From positions 434,001-498,000 of the forward strand of contig WGND01000003.1 of assembly GCA_016124805.1 (NCBI GenBank): a stretch of DNA of 64,000 nt. Reading direction: 5' to 3'. Of this stretch, positions 50,420 to 61,831 are shown piece after piece; positions within the stretch are counted from its first letter, which is position 1, and each line of letters starts with the position of its first letter. This DNA is from Hyphomicrobiales bacterium (lineage in GTDB: Bacteria > Pseudomonadota > Alphaproteobacteria > Parvibaculales > Parvibaculaceae). Both the position numbers and the translations under genes were made by a program. The notes beneath the pieces are model-generated. The model saw only the letters and a program-made list of their open reading frames with translations, was not told the origin of the DNA and ran no database searches.

Positions 50420-50595
50420 TGATCTGTGCAACTGAAATGAGCGCTCTCAGGCGGGTAGGGCGAGTAGACGGGGCAAAGGGCTGGTGGCGGCAACACCTGC
50501 TCGCGGCGCCGCCGGGGGAAAAGGCCATCGCGCCTCCACCCCAAATGGCGACGCGACTGAACCCCGATTTTTCAATTTGCTCCGAGGAGGCTTAA
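50420..50595 (+). promoter_or_regulatory. ftsA-ftsZ leader region
   Basis: This is the only long gap in the otherwise overlapping cluster (176 bases). It is G/C-rich, includes the self-complementary GGCGCC core near 50507-50520, and ends with a strong GAGGAGG ribosome site. It probably holds a separate ftsZ promoter, but I cannot point to clear -35/-10 boxes. Confidence 0.4.
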
Positions 50596-52320
50596 ATGAG
50601 CATCAAACTTACAGTTCCCCAGGCACAAGAACTCAAGCCCCGTATTACCGTTTTTGGCGTGGGCGGTGCCGGTGGCAATGCGGTCAACAACATGATCGAG
50701 GCCGGCCTTGAAGGGGTCGACTTTGTGGTGGCCAATACGGATGCGCAGGCGCTGAGCCTGTCTTCTGCTGAACGCCGCATCCAGCTGGGCGCGTCCATCA
50801 CCGAAGGTCTGGGCGCAGGCTCGCGACCCGAAGTCGGCTGCGCGGCGGCTGAAGAAGCTCTCGAAGAAATCATCGAGCATATTCAGGGCGCTCATATGGT
50901 GTTCATCACGGCCGGCATGGGCGGCGGCACCGGCACAGGTGCAGCTCCCGTTATCGCCCGTGTTGCGCGCGAGCACGGTATCCTGACCGTTGGCGTGGTG
51001 ACCAAGCCCTTCCAGTTTGAAGGCTCGCGTCGTCTGCGTCTGGCTGAAGAGGGCATTCGCGATCTGCAGCAATATGTCGATACGCTGATCGTCATTCCGA
51101 ACCAGAATCTCTTCCGTGTTGCCAATGAGAACACGACCTTTGCCGATGCGTTCGGCATGGCCGATGAAGTGCTTCACTCCGGTGTGGCGGGCATCACCGA
51201 TCTGATGATGAAGCCGGGTCTCATCAATCTCGATTTCGCCGACGTGCGGACCGTGATGAACGAGATGGGTAAGGCCATGATGGGCACGGGCGAGGCGTCC
51301 GGCGAAAATCGCGCCATTGAAGCCGCTGAAGCCGCGATCTCCAATCCGCTGCTGGATGAAGTCTCGATGCGTGGCGCCAAGGGTGTGCTCATCAACATCA
51401 CCGGTGGCATGGATCTCACCCTTTATGAGGTGGATGAGGCGGCAAACCGCATCCGCTCCGAAGTGGATCCGGATGCCAACATCATTGTGGGCTCGACCTT
51501 TGACAGCTCGCTTGATGGCCGCATGCGCGTTTCCGTTGTGGCGACAGGCATTGAAACCGAAGTCGAGATGCAGACGCGACTTGATGCCCAGCCGGCACAG
51601 ACGCGGGCCGTGGCATCCGAGCCGCGCATGACGGGTGCCCGCTCGCAGGCAGCCACTTATGCCGCCGTTTCGATTCCTTCGGCGCGCGCTGAAAATCCGG
51701 TCCGCGCCCAGGTCGAGACCATCGAACGTCAGATGGCCCCGAGCGAGAGTGCTGAAAGCAGCCTGCAGGATGAGGCAGGTTCGGCTGAACCGGCCATGCA
51801 ATATAGCGGCAATTATGACCCGCGCGAATTTGAAGCCGAGGTCATCATCCACAAGCCGGAACCGCGCGAACAGGTGGCCACCACACGTCAGGCGCCAAAG
51901 GATGTGCCCGTCGTGTCGCCCCAGTCGGTGCTGGCTGAGCCCAAATCGCGTCCCTTCATTCCGGGTGATCTGGACCCGGTGAAGACCCGTGGCGATCTGC
52001 CCGGTTTTCTCAATGGCAAACCGCAGCCCGTCTCGTCGGGTCGTGCGCCGAAAAAGGGTCCGAGCTTCTTTGAGCGGCTGACGGGTGGCCGCAAGCGGGA
52101 AGAGGAAGCAGCTGCGGAGTCAACGCCCCAGCGGCGTGAACCTGTCGTGAAGCGTGAAGTGGCACCGCGTGCCGAAACCGCGCCGCGCGAGCAGGCCCCG
52201 ACAGCCGAGACGCGCCCACAGCAGGGCCTCTCACCCGCTTCGGAAAGCCGCCTCGTGCAGCCTTCCTATGAAGAAGAGCAGCTTGAGATTCCGACTTTCC
52301 TGCGTCGTCAGGCGAACTGA
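50596..52320 (+). CDS. ftsZ: Cell division GTPase FtsZ
   Basis: The product has 574 residues, longer than the ~380 of E. coli, because of a linker of roughly 240 residues between the core and the tail. The GTPase core has [13 protein letters not shown] near 21-33, the GGGTGTG loop at 109-115 and the T7 loop around [11 protein letters not shown]. The proline/acidic linker ends in [10 protein letters not shown] at 565-574, the conserved tail that binds FtsA and other partners. It polymerises into the division ring. GAGGAGG precedes the ATG by six bases. Confidence 0.98.
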   Translation: MSIKLTVPQAQELKPRITVFGVGGAGGNAVNNMIEAGLEGVDFVVANTDAQALSLSSAERRIQLGASITEGLGAGSRPEVGCAAAEEALEEIIEHIQGAHMVFITAGMGGGTGTGAAPVIARVAREHGILTVGVVTKPFQFEGSRRLRLAEEGIRDLQQYVDTLIVIPNQNLFRVANENTTFADAFGMADEVLHSGVAGITDLMMKPGLINLDFADVRTVMNEMGKAMMGTGEASGENRAIEAAEAAISNPLLDEVSMRGAKGVLINITGGMDLTLYEVDEAANRIRSEVDPDANIIVGSTFDSSLDGRMRVSVVATGIETEVEMQTRLDAQPAQTRAVASEPRMTGARSQAATYAAVSIPSARAENPVRAQVETIERQMAPSESAESSLQDEAGSAEPAMQYSGNYDPREFEAEVIIHKPEPREQVATTRQAPKDVPVVSPQSVLAEPKSRPFIPGDLDPVKTRGDLPGFLNGKPQPVSSGRAPKKGPSFFERLTGGRKREEEAAAESTPQRREPVVKREVAPRAETAPREQAPTAETRPQQGLSPASESRLVQPSYEEEQLEIPTFLRRQAN

Positions 52321-52362
52321 CTTCTGTAAGTCTTTGATCTGCTTGATCACACAATATGAACG

Positions 52363-52396
52363 CGCCCGGCGGACAACAATCTGCCGGGCGTTTTTT
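52363..52396 (+). terminator. Rho-independent terminator after ftsZ
   Basis: A 10-bp stem (52363-52372 with 52381-52390, one G-T pair) encloses ACAACAAT and is followed by six T residues at 52391-52396. It lies 42 bases past the ftsZ stop and closes the dcw transcript before lpxC. Confidence 0.93.
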
Positions 52397-52481
52397 GTTA
52401 AATGATTTCAATGACTTAAAATTATTTCAAAAAGTAACAATCGGTAAAAATCTGTTATTTGAGGGGTGGGGACCGACACTG

Positions 52482-52514
52482 CTAAAACTTTTCGCAGTTG
52501 CAGCGTAGTTTTAG
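52482..52514 (+). promoter_or_regulatory. Inverted repeat immediately upstream of lpxC
   Basis: CTAAAACT at 52482-52489 is the exact reverse complement of AGTTTTAG at 52507-52514, and CGC/GCG can pair inside the 17-base loop. It ends 12 bases before the lpxC ATG, where a ribosome site would be expected, so it could be an operator or an mRNA hairpin. Confidence 0.5.
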
Positions 52515-52526
52515 AAAGTGTCTTCC

Positions 52527-53525
52527 ATGCGCAAGACAGAATTCGAAACCATCATTCTCGAGACAGCTCGCCGCAAGGCGCGTCCGCAGGATGCTGCCAC
52601 ATTGCAGTCGACCCTTTCTTCGTCCGTCGCCATCAATGGCGTGGGGCTGCATTCCGGTGAGATGATCTATATGACGCTGCGTCCGGCCTCGGCTGACACG
52701 GGCGTGATCTTCCGCCGCACCGATCTTGAAACCAGCGAGATCAGCGTCACAGATATTCCCGCAACCTATGCCCATGTCGTTGACACCATGATGTCGACCG
52801 TGATCGGCAATGAGGCGGGCACACGCGTCGGCACCATCGAACATCTGATGGCCGCCGTGAGCGCCATGCAGATCGATAATCTCATCATTGAAATCAGTGG
52901 TGCGGAAGTGCCGGTGCTTGATGGCAGCTCCGTGATCTTCGTTGAGAAAATCAGTCAGGCCGGCATCGTTTCGCTGAAGGCACCTCGCAAGGCAATTCGC
53001 ATTCTCAAGCCCGTTGTGGTTGAAGATGGTCTTAAGCGTGCCGCCCTTCTGCCGGGCGAGGGCTTCCGTCTCGGCTTTGAGATTGAATTTAATAATCCGG
53101 TCATCGGGCGTCAGGCCATCGAAGCCGACCTTTATGATGATTTTTTCTCCGACGACATTCTTCATGCGCGCACATTCGGCTTCTTCAAGGATGTCGAAGC
53201 GCTGCAGGCGGCGGGTCTGGCCCGTGGCGCCTCGCTTGACAATGCCGTGGTGATTGATGGCGAGCGTATCCTCAATGCGGATGGTCTGCGCTTCGAGAAC
53301 GAATTTGTCCGCCACAAGGTGCTGGATGCGGTGGGTGACCTCTCGCTTTCCGGCGCGCCTCTGATCGGTCGCTATGAAGGTGTCCGCTCGGGCCATGCCA
53401 TGAATAATCGCGTGCTGCGCGCCCTCTTTGCGGATGCAAGCGCCTGGGAGCTGGTCGATTTTCCGCAGCTGAAGGCGCAGGTTTCACGCGACAGCCTGCC
53501 CCGCATGGCTGTGCCGGCTGAATAA
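52527..53525 (+). CDS. lpxC: UDP-3-O-acyl-N-acetylglucosamine deacetylase
   Basis: The product has 332 residues. The zinc and catalytic residues are visible: H106 (TIEHLMAAV), H263 and D267 (RHKVLDAVGDL) and H290 (SGHAMNN). GVGLHSGE at 38-45 is the usual start of the core, so this protein has an N-terminal extension of about 27 residues. It carries out the committed step of lipid A synthesis in the cytoplasm. I chose the ATG at 52527; GTG at 52518 is possible. No strong ribosome site is seen, and the hairpin just upstream may affect expression. Confidence 0.96.
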   Translation: MRKTEFETIILETARRKARPQDAATLQSTLSSSVAINGVGLHSGEMIYMTLRPASADTGVIFRRTDLETSEISVTDIPATYAHVVDTMMSTVIGNEAGTRVGTIEHLMAAVSAMQIDNLIIEISGAEVPVLDGSSVIFVEKISQAGIVSLKAPRKAIRILKPVVVEDGLKRAALLPGEGFRLGFEIEFNNPVIGRQAIEADLYDDFFSDDILHARTFGFFKDVEALQAAGLARGASLDNAVVIDGERILNADGLRFENEFVRHKVLDAVGDLSLSGAPLIGRYEGVRSGHAMNNRVLRALFADASAWELVDFPQLKAQVSRDSLPRMAVPAE

Positions 53526-53564
53526 GCCAATAATTACCCATATTTGAAGGATTGCGGTGCGGCT

Positions 53565-53570
53565 TTGACA
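53565..53570 (+). promoter_or_regulatory. Perfect TTGACA -35-like element upstream of bamD
   Basis: TTGACA lies in the 247-base gap between lpxC and bamD. The best -10 candidates at normal spacing (around 53588) match poorly, so this is only a hint of a promoter. No hairpin with a T-run is seen in this gap. Confidence 0.3.
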
Positions 53571-53772
53571 GGCTCTTTTGTACTGTCTCAATCCTTTTGC
53601 ATCTCTCATGCTCTGATATCGCGCTGAGCTATGGTTTCGTAGCCCATATTGGGATAGAAACGTGACCGGAGCTGCCTGTTGAGGCGGCAAGGGGTGCCTG
53701 TCGGGCTCTCTTGGGAAACAGAAAACCGGCGTTGATCTGGCTCGATCAGAGACGCTGCCGGTTGTGAATGAA

Positions 53773-54660
53773 ATGGACGTTGCCCGCATGCGTGAGGCCA
53801 GCTTGCATAACGAAAATTATCGCGCCGCTCTCGGGCTCAATTCCAGAACTTTACGCGCAGCCTGCCTCGGTGCCCTGGCATTGATGTCGCTGGGCCTTGT
53901 GTCCTGCGGTGGCGCTGCCGATGACGTTGCTTATGAAGAGCGCCCCGTCGAGGAGATTTACAACTCCGCCATGGATGCCGTGGCCGATGGCAATTACATC
54001 AAGGCGTCCAAGGAATTTGACGAAGTCGAACGCCAGCATCCCTATTCGGAATGGGCCCGCCGCGCAACGATGATGGCTGCCTATTCGCACTATAAGATCA
54101 ATGAATATGAAGACGCCATTCTGAGCGCGCAGCGTTTCATCGCGCTGCATCCGGGCAACAAGGATGTCCCTTATGCCTATTATCTGGTGGGTCTTTGCTA
54201 TTACGAACAGATCTCCGATGTCGGTCGCGACCAGAAGATGACGGAGAATGCGCTGAGTTCTTTTTACGAACTCGTACGCCGTTACCCCAAAAGCGAATAT
54301 GCGCGTGATGCCCGTCTCAAGATTGATCTGACGCTTGACCATCTGGCGGGCAAGGAAATGGAAGTCGGCCGCTACTATCTCAATCGCCATGACTATATCG
54401 CGGCGATCAACCGTTTCCGTGTGGTGCTGGAAAAATACCAGACCACCTCGCATACGCCTGAGGCGCTTGAGCGTTTGACAGAAGCCTATCTCTCACTCGG
54501 CATCAAACCGGAAGCCCAGACGGCTGCGGCCATTCTCGGCTACAATTTTCCGGGCAGCCCCTGGTATGAAGACGCCTATGCGCTGCTTGCCGGAGAGGGT
54601 CTGAAGCCTGAGGAAAACAAGGATTCATGGATCAGCAAGGCCTGGAAGACTGTTTTCTAG
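53773..54660 (+). CDS. bamD: Outer-membrane assembly lipoprotein BamD
   Basis: The product has about 295 residues. A hydrophobic segment ends in the lipobox LVSC (C45), marking an outer-membrane lipoprotein. Five TPR-like units follow, starting PVEEIYNSAMDAVADGNYIKA, with FDEVERQHPYSEWARRA and VARYYLNR-type repeats. BamD partners BamA in inserting beta-barrel proteins. Starts at 53764 (GTG), 53773 and 53788 are possible; the signal peptide would be unusually long with the first two. It lies between lpxC and recN, as in other alphaproteobacteria. Confidence 0.94.
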   Translation: MDVARMREASLHNENYRAALGLNSRTLRAACLGALALMSLGLVSCGGAADDVAYEERPVEEIYNSAMDAVADGNYIKASKEFDEVERQHPYSEWARRATMMAAYSHYKINEYEDAILSAQRFIALHPGNKDVPYAYYLVGLCYYEQISDVGRDQKMTENALSSFYELVRRYPKSEYARDARLKIDLTLDHLAGKEMEVGRYYLNRHDYIAAINRFRVVLEKYQTTSHTPEALERLTEAYLSLGIKPEAQTAAAILGYNFPGSPWYEDAYALLAGEGLKPEENKDSWISKAWKTVF

Positions 54661-54771
54661 GCCGCTTTCCAGACCTCGGGAATCGGTGAACAATCTGTCG
54701 GTTTGGTTCCCTGTCTTTCCGGCAGTGGCTGTGGCCATGGTGACCGGTAGCTTCTCCAGAAGGCGCGTGTG

Positions 54772-58553
<3,782 letters not shown>

Positions 58554-58573
58554 GCTTCCACTGACTTCGCCCA

Positions 58574-58603
58574 TGGGTCCCGGGAACAAGTCCCGGGACG
58601 ACG
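58574..58603 (+). repeat. Palindromic repeat copy A (upstream of GIY-YIG gene)
   Basis: This 30-nt unit is identical to copy C at 58957-58986. Within it GTCCCGGGA and TCCCGGGAC form a 9-bp hairpin stem (58577-58585 with 58591-58599) around the loop ACAAG. It lies between ligA and the GIY-YIG gene. Confidence 0.95.
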
Positions 58604-58621
58604 CAGGGAATCATTTTTGTC

Positions 58622-58644
58622 ATCCCGGCACTTGTTGCCGGGAT
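58622..58644 (-). repeat. Palindromic repeat copy B (inverted, diverged)
   Basis: On the minus strand it reads ATCCCGGCA, loop ACAAG, TGCCGGGAT: the same 9-bp stem and 5-nt loop as copy A in the opposite orientation. Two stem positions differ from A and both are changed on the two arms together, so pairing is kept. A and B form an inverted doublet 22 bases apart. Confidence 0.93.
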
Positions 58645-58663
58645 CCAGTCAGGTCTGAGGGGG

Positions 58664-58951
58664 ATGCATTATTTTGTTTATATACTCGCAAGTCGCAAAA
58701 ACGGGACGCTCTATATCGGCGTGACGAATGATGTGGCACGGCGCGTCTGGGAGCATCGGCAAGGCAAAGGGTCAATCTTCGCGCGCAAGTACAAGGTTCA
58801 TCGGCTTGTTTATGTTGAGGCGTTTGAGGAGATTGATCGCGCCATCCAGCGCGAAAAAACCATGAAAGAATGGCCGAGAGCCTGGAAGATCAGAGTGATT
58901 GAAGAGCGCAATCCCGATTGGAATGATCTCTATAATGATTTGTTGAGATGA
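58664..58951 (+). CDS. Small GIY-YIG nuclease-superfamily protein
   Basis: The product has 95 residues, just one GIY-YIG domain. VYIL at 5-8 replaces GIY, LYIGV at 16-20 supplies YIG, and R27 and H31 follow in ARRVWEHRQG. The C-terminal AIQREKTMKEWPRAWKIRVIEERN is the long conserved helix of the UPF0213/YhbQ-like group (cited by its ends). Members are numerous in alphaproteobacteria and their function is not established. GAGGGGG lies at the ATG itself, closer than usual. The gene is bracketed by an inverted palindrome doublet upstream and one palindrome five bases after the stop. Confidence 0.88.
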   Translation: MHYFVYILASRKNGTLYIGVTNDVARRVWEHRQGKGSIFARKYKVHRLVYVEAFEEIDRAIQREKTMKEWPRAWKIRVIEERNPDWNDLYNDLLR

Positions 58952-58956
58952 GTGCC

Positions 58957-58986
58957 TGGGTCCCGGGAACAAGTCCCGGGACGACG
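58957..58986 (+). repeat. Palindromic repeat copy C (downstream of GIY-YIG gene)
   Basis: It is identical over 30 nt to copy A and in the same orientation, beginning five bases past the GIY-YIG stop. It may also act as a transcription stop, although no T-run follows. Confidence 0.95.
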
Positions 58987-59029
58987 TATGGGACTTTGCT
59001 GGCACTTCGCCAAATTTGCCGTTTGGTTT

Positions 59030-60844
59030 CTATATCGCGCGGGTGGCGTGGAGCAGCCAGTGATGTGTGTCTTCGTCGAGCAGCGGCGTCAGCGCTTCAT
59101 AGACACGTGCATGATAGGTGTTGAGCCATTCTGCTTCTTCATCACTCAGGAGATCGCGATTGACGAGTTCGAGATCGATGGGTGCAAGTGTCAGCGTTTC
59201 AAAGCCGAGCATGTCGCGCTCACCGCCTTCAACGGGCGCGGGCGGTGTCACAACCATCAGATTTTCAATGCGGATGCCGTAGGCACCGGTTTTGTAATAG
59301 CCGGGCTCGTTGGAGAGGATCATGCCGGGTTTGAGCGGCACGGTGCCCGCCTTTGAGATGCGCTGCGGGCCTTCATGTACCGAGAGATAGCTGCCAACGC
59401 CATGGCCGGTGCCGTGGTCGAAATCGAGACCGGCTTTCCACAGCGCCATGCGGGCAAGCGCATCAAGCTGCGCGCCGGAGGTGCCTTCGGGAAAGCGGGC
59501 ACTGGCAAGGGCGATATGGCCTTTGAGGACGCGGGTGAAGCGGTCGCGGGGCTCATCCGCCACGGCGCCAATGGCGACGGTGCGAGTCACGTCCGTTGTG
59601 CCGTCGAGATACTGACCACCGGAGTCGACCAGGAAGAGCTCGCCGATATTGAGCGGGCGGTTGGTGCCTTCCGTGACGCGGTAATGGACAATGGCGCCAT
59701 TTGAACCGGCGCCGGAGATTGTGTCGAAGGAGAGGTCTTTCAGCGCGCCGGTTTCCGCGCGGAAGGCTTCGAGCTTCTTGGCCGCGGTCATTTCATCAAG
59801 GCTGCCCTTGGCGCCTTCAACACTGACCCAGGCGAGGAAGCGTGTCAGCGCAGCTCCGTCGCGCAGATGGGCGGCGCGTGTGCCGCGCACTTCTGCCTCG
59901 TTCTTGCAGGCCTTTGGCAGTTCGCAAGGATCTGACCCGCGCTTCACTTCGGCACCGGATGACTTCAATTGGTCGTAAATGGCGGAGGCGCAAGTCGTCG
60001 GGTCGACCAGCACGGTGGCTTTTGTTTCGCCCAGTCGGGCCAGCGCCTCATTCAGTTCACTGCGCGGACGGATACTCACCACGTTGCCGAGATGAGCACG
60101 CGCGACATCGTCCAGCTTGTGTTCGTCGATGAAGAGATCGGCATGGCCATCCTCATGCAGGATGGCGAAGGCAAGGGCGAGCGGTGTATGCGAGACATCA
60201 CCGCCACGAATATTGAAAAGCCAGGCGATGCTGTCCGGCATGGTGAGAACGGCGGCGCTGGCATCACCCGCCATCAGATCGTTCGTTATACGCTTGATCT
60301 TGTCGGCGGCTGTTTCGCCGGCATATTCCAGCGGATGAATCTGCACCCTGGCGCGGGGGGGCTCGGGCTGATCATCCCAGACGGCGTCGAGCGGATTGCT
60401 CTCGACCGGCACGAAGCTGCCCCCGGCCTTTTCGGCAGCCTTGCGGAAGCGGGCCACCGCATCGACCGTATGCAGCCAAGGGTCATAGGCGAGTTTGGCG
60501 CCTTTGGGCAGATTTTCTTCCACCCATTGTGAAGCGGGCATGTCGATCATGTGGACCGGATCGAAAATATCGATATCGACCTGATCGCGCACCTGCAGCG
60601 TGTAGCGGCCATCGACGAAAATGGCCGCCTTGTCGGCAAGTATGATCGCCAGCCCCGCCGAGCCCGAAAAGCCTGTGAGCCAGGCCAGCCGTTCGGCATG
60701 GGGCGGGACATATTCGCCCTGATGCTCGTCGGCGCGCGGGATGAGGAAGCCGTCAAGATTGCGACGCTTCAATTCGGCGCGCAGGCGGGCGGCGCGCTCG
60801 GCACCAAGGGCAGGATTGGCTGTGTCGTCAAATGTCTGGAACAT
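59030..60844 (-). CDS. Xaa-Pro aminopeptidase (aminopeptidase P, family M24B)
   Basis: The product has 604 residues, the long three-domain aminopeptidase P form. Two creatinase-like N-terminal domains (FLIPRADEHQGEYVPPHAERL and AYDPWLHTVDAV) precede the pita-bread metalloprotease domain. Metal ligands fit FLVDSGGQYLDGTTDVTRT (two Asp), FDHGTGHGVGSYLSVHEGP (His) and LSNEPGYY (Glu). It removes N-terminal residues next to proline, in the cytoplasm. I chose the ATG at 60844 (MFQTF); the longer frame to 60886 lacks support. It lies downstream of prmA on the same strand. Confidence 0.94.
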   Translation of the reverse strand: MFQTFDDTANPALGAERAARLRAELKRRNLDGFLIPRADEHQGEYVPPHAERLAWLTGFSGSAGLAIILADKAAIFVDGRYTLQVRDQVDIDIFDPVHMIDMPASQWVEENLPKGAKLAYDPWLHTVDAVARFRKAAEKAGGSFVPVESNPLDAVWDDQPEPPRARVQIHPLEYAGETAADKIKRITNDLMAGDASAAVLTMPDSIAWLFNIRGGDVSHTPLALAFAILHEDGHADLFIDEHKLDDVARAHLGNVVSIRPRSELNEALARLGETKATVLVDPTTCASAIYDQLKSSGAEVKRGSDPCELPKACKNEAEVRGTRAAHLRDGAALTRFLAWVSVEGAKGSLDEMTAAKKLEAFRAETGALKDLSFDTISGAGSNGAIVHYRVTEGTNRPLNIGELFLVDSGGQYLDGTTDVTRTVAIGAVADEPRDRFTRVLKGHIALASARFPEGTSGAQLDALARMALWKAGLDFDHGTGHGVGSYLSVHEGPQRISKAGTVPLKPGMILSNEPGYYKTGAYGIRIENLMVVTPPAPVEGGERDMLGFETLTLAPIDLELVNRDLLSDEEAEWLNTYHARVYEALTPLLDEDTHHWLLHATRAI

Positions 60845-60890
60845 GTGATGAATGTAGGGTTGCGCCCTGCCGGTGGCAACGGGCAAAGGG

Positions 60891-61826
60891 TCAGCGCTGC
60901 AGTCTTAAGGTGACCCAGTCGCCAATGGGTTTGCGGGAAATGAGATAAAGGCCCTGATCGCGGCAGGCGCTGGTGACCATTTTCTCCTGCCCGCGCAGGA
61001 TGCCGGACAGGATGAGGGTGCCGCCGGGCATGAGATGGCGGTGAAAGGCGGGCGCCAGTGACACCAGCGGGCGAGCCAGAATATTGGCGATGATGAGGTC
61101 ATAGGGGCTCTGGCGGGCGAGATCGGGATGGCCGAAGCCCTTGGCCGTGAATGTGCGCACCAGCGGCGCGACGCCATTGATGCGGGCATTTTCCCGGGCA
61201 ATGCGGGTTGAGAGCGGGTCGATGTCGCTCGCCATCACCAGACGATGGGTGAGGCGGGCGAGCGCGATGGCCAGGACGCCGGAGCCCGTGCCCAGATCAA
61301 GGGCATGGTGGGGCGGGCTGTTGCCGGTGATTTCGGAAAGATATTCAAGACAGCCTTGTGTGGTGGCGTGATGGCCGCTGCCAAAGGCTTGCGCCGCGTC
61401 AATGCGGATGGAGATGCTGCCTGCCGGTATCTTGTCGGCGTCGTGCCCGCCATAGACGAAGAAGCGGCCGGCACGCACAGGCGCGAGGCCTTCAAGCGAG
61501 CGGGTGACCCAGTCGGTTTCGGGAAGCTGTTCCTTGATGAAGTCGCGCACGGTGAGGTCGAGTGTCTCTTCCATCGGCTTGATCAGCTGACGGATGATAT
61601 TGGTGTCGGGCTCGGTTTCATAAAAGGCCTCAACGCGCCAGTCGCCCGCCAGTTCCAGCTCGCCATAGGCGATGATGCTGCCGGTCACATTGGCGGGCGA
61701 GACATTTACCTCGCACATGGCAACCGCGCTCGGCACAGGCCCGGATGCGTTGTCTAGCAGGTCGGTGAATGTGTCGGCATGCTTGAACGGGACGATGAAG
61801 GAGACTTTCCAGAGCGTGTCGGTCAT
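60891..61826 (-). CDS. prmA: Ribosomal protein L11 methyltransferase
   Basis: The product has 311 residues. A small N-terminal substrate-recognition domain precedes the methyltransferase core: AFGSGHHATTQGCLEYL, LDLGTGSGVLAIALARL and DLIIANILARPLVSLAP, the PrmA hallmark with NILA. It trimethylates ribosomal protein L11. The ATG at 61826 is preferred to GTG at 61835, which overlaps the uvrD stop; either way the gene is coupled to uvrD upstream. Confidence 0.95.
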   Translation of the reverse strand: MTDTLWKVSFIVPFKHADTFTDLLDNASGPVPSAVAMCEVNVSPANVTGSIIAYGELELAGDWRVEAFYETEPDTNIIRQLIKPMEETLDLTVRDFIKEQLPETDWVTRSLEGLAPVRAGRFFVYGGHDADKIPAGSISIRIDAAQAFGSGHHATTQGCLEYLSEITGNSPPHHALDLGTGSGVLAIALARLTHRLVMASDIDPLSTRIARENARINGVAPLVRTFTAKGFGHPDLARQSPYDLIIANILARPLVSLAPAFHRHLMPGGTLILSGILRGQEKMVTSACRDQGLYLISRKPIGDWVTLRLQR

Positions 61827-61831
61827 GTGGC

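Noticed and set aside
50484-50711. A short frame crossing the ftsA-ftsZ gap
   Set aside because: It runs into ftsZ in another frame and carries no motif; the gap is better explained as a leader.
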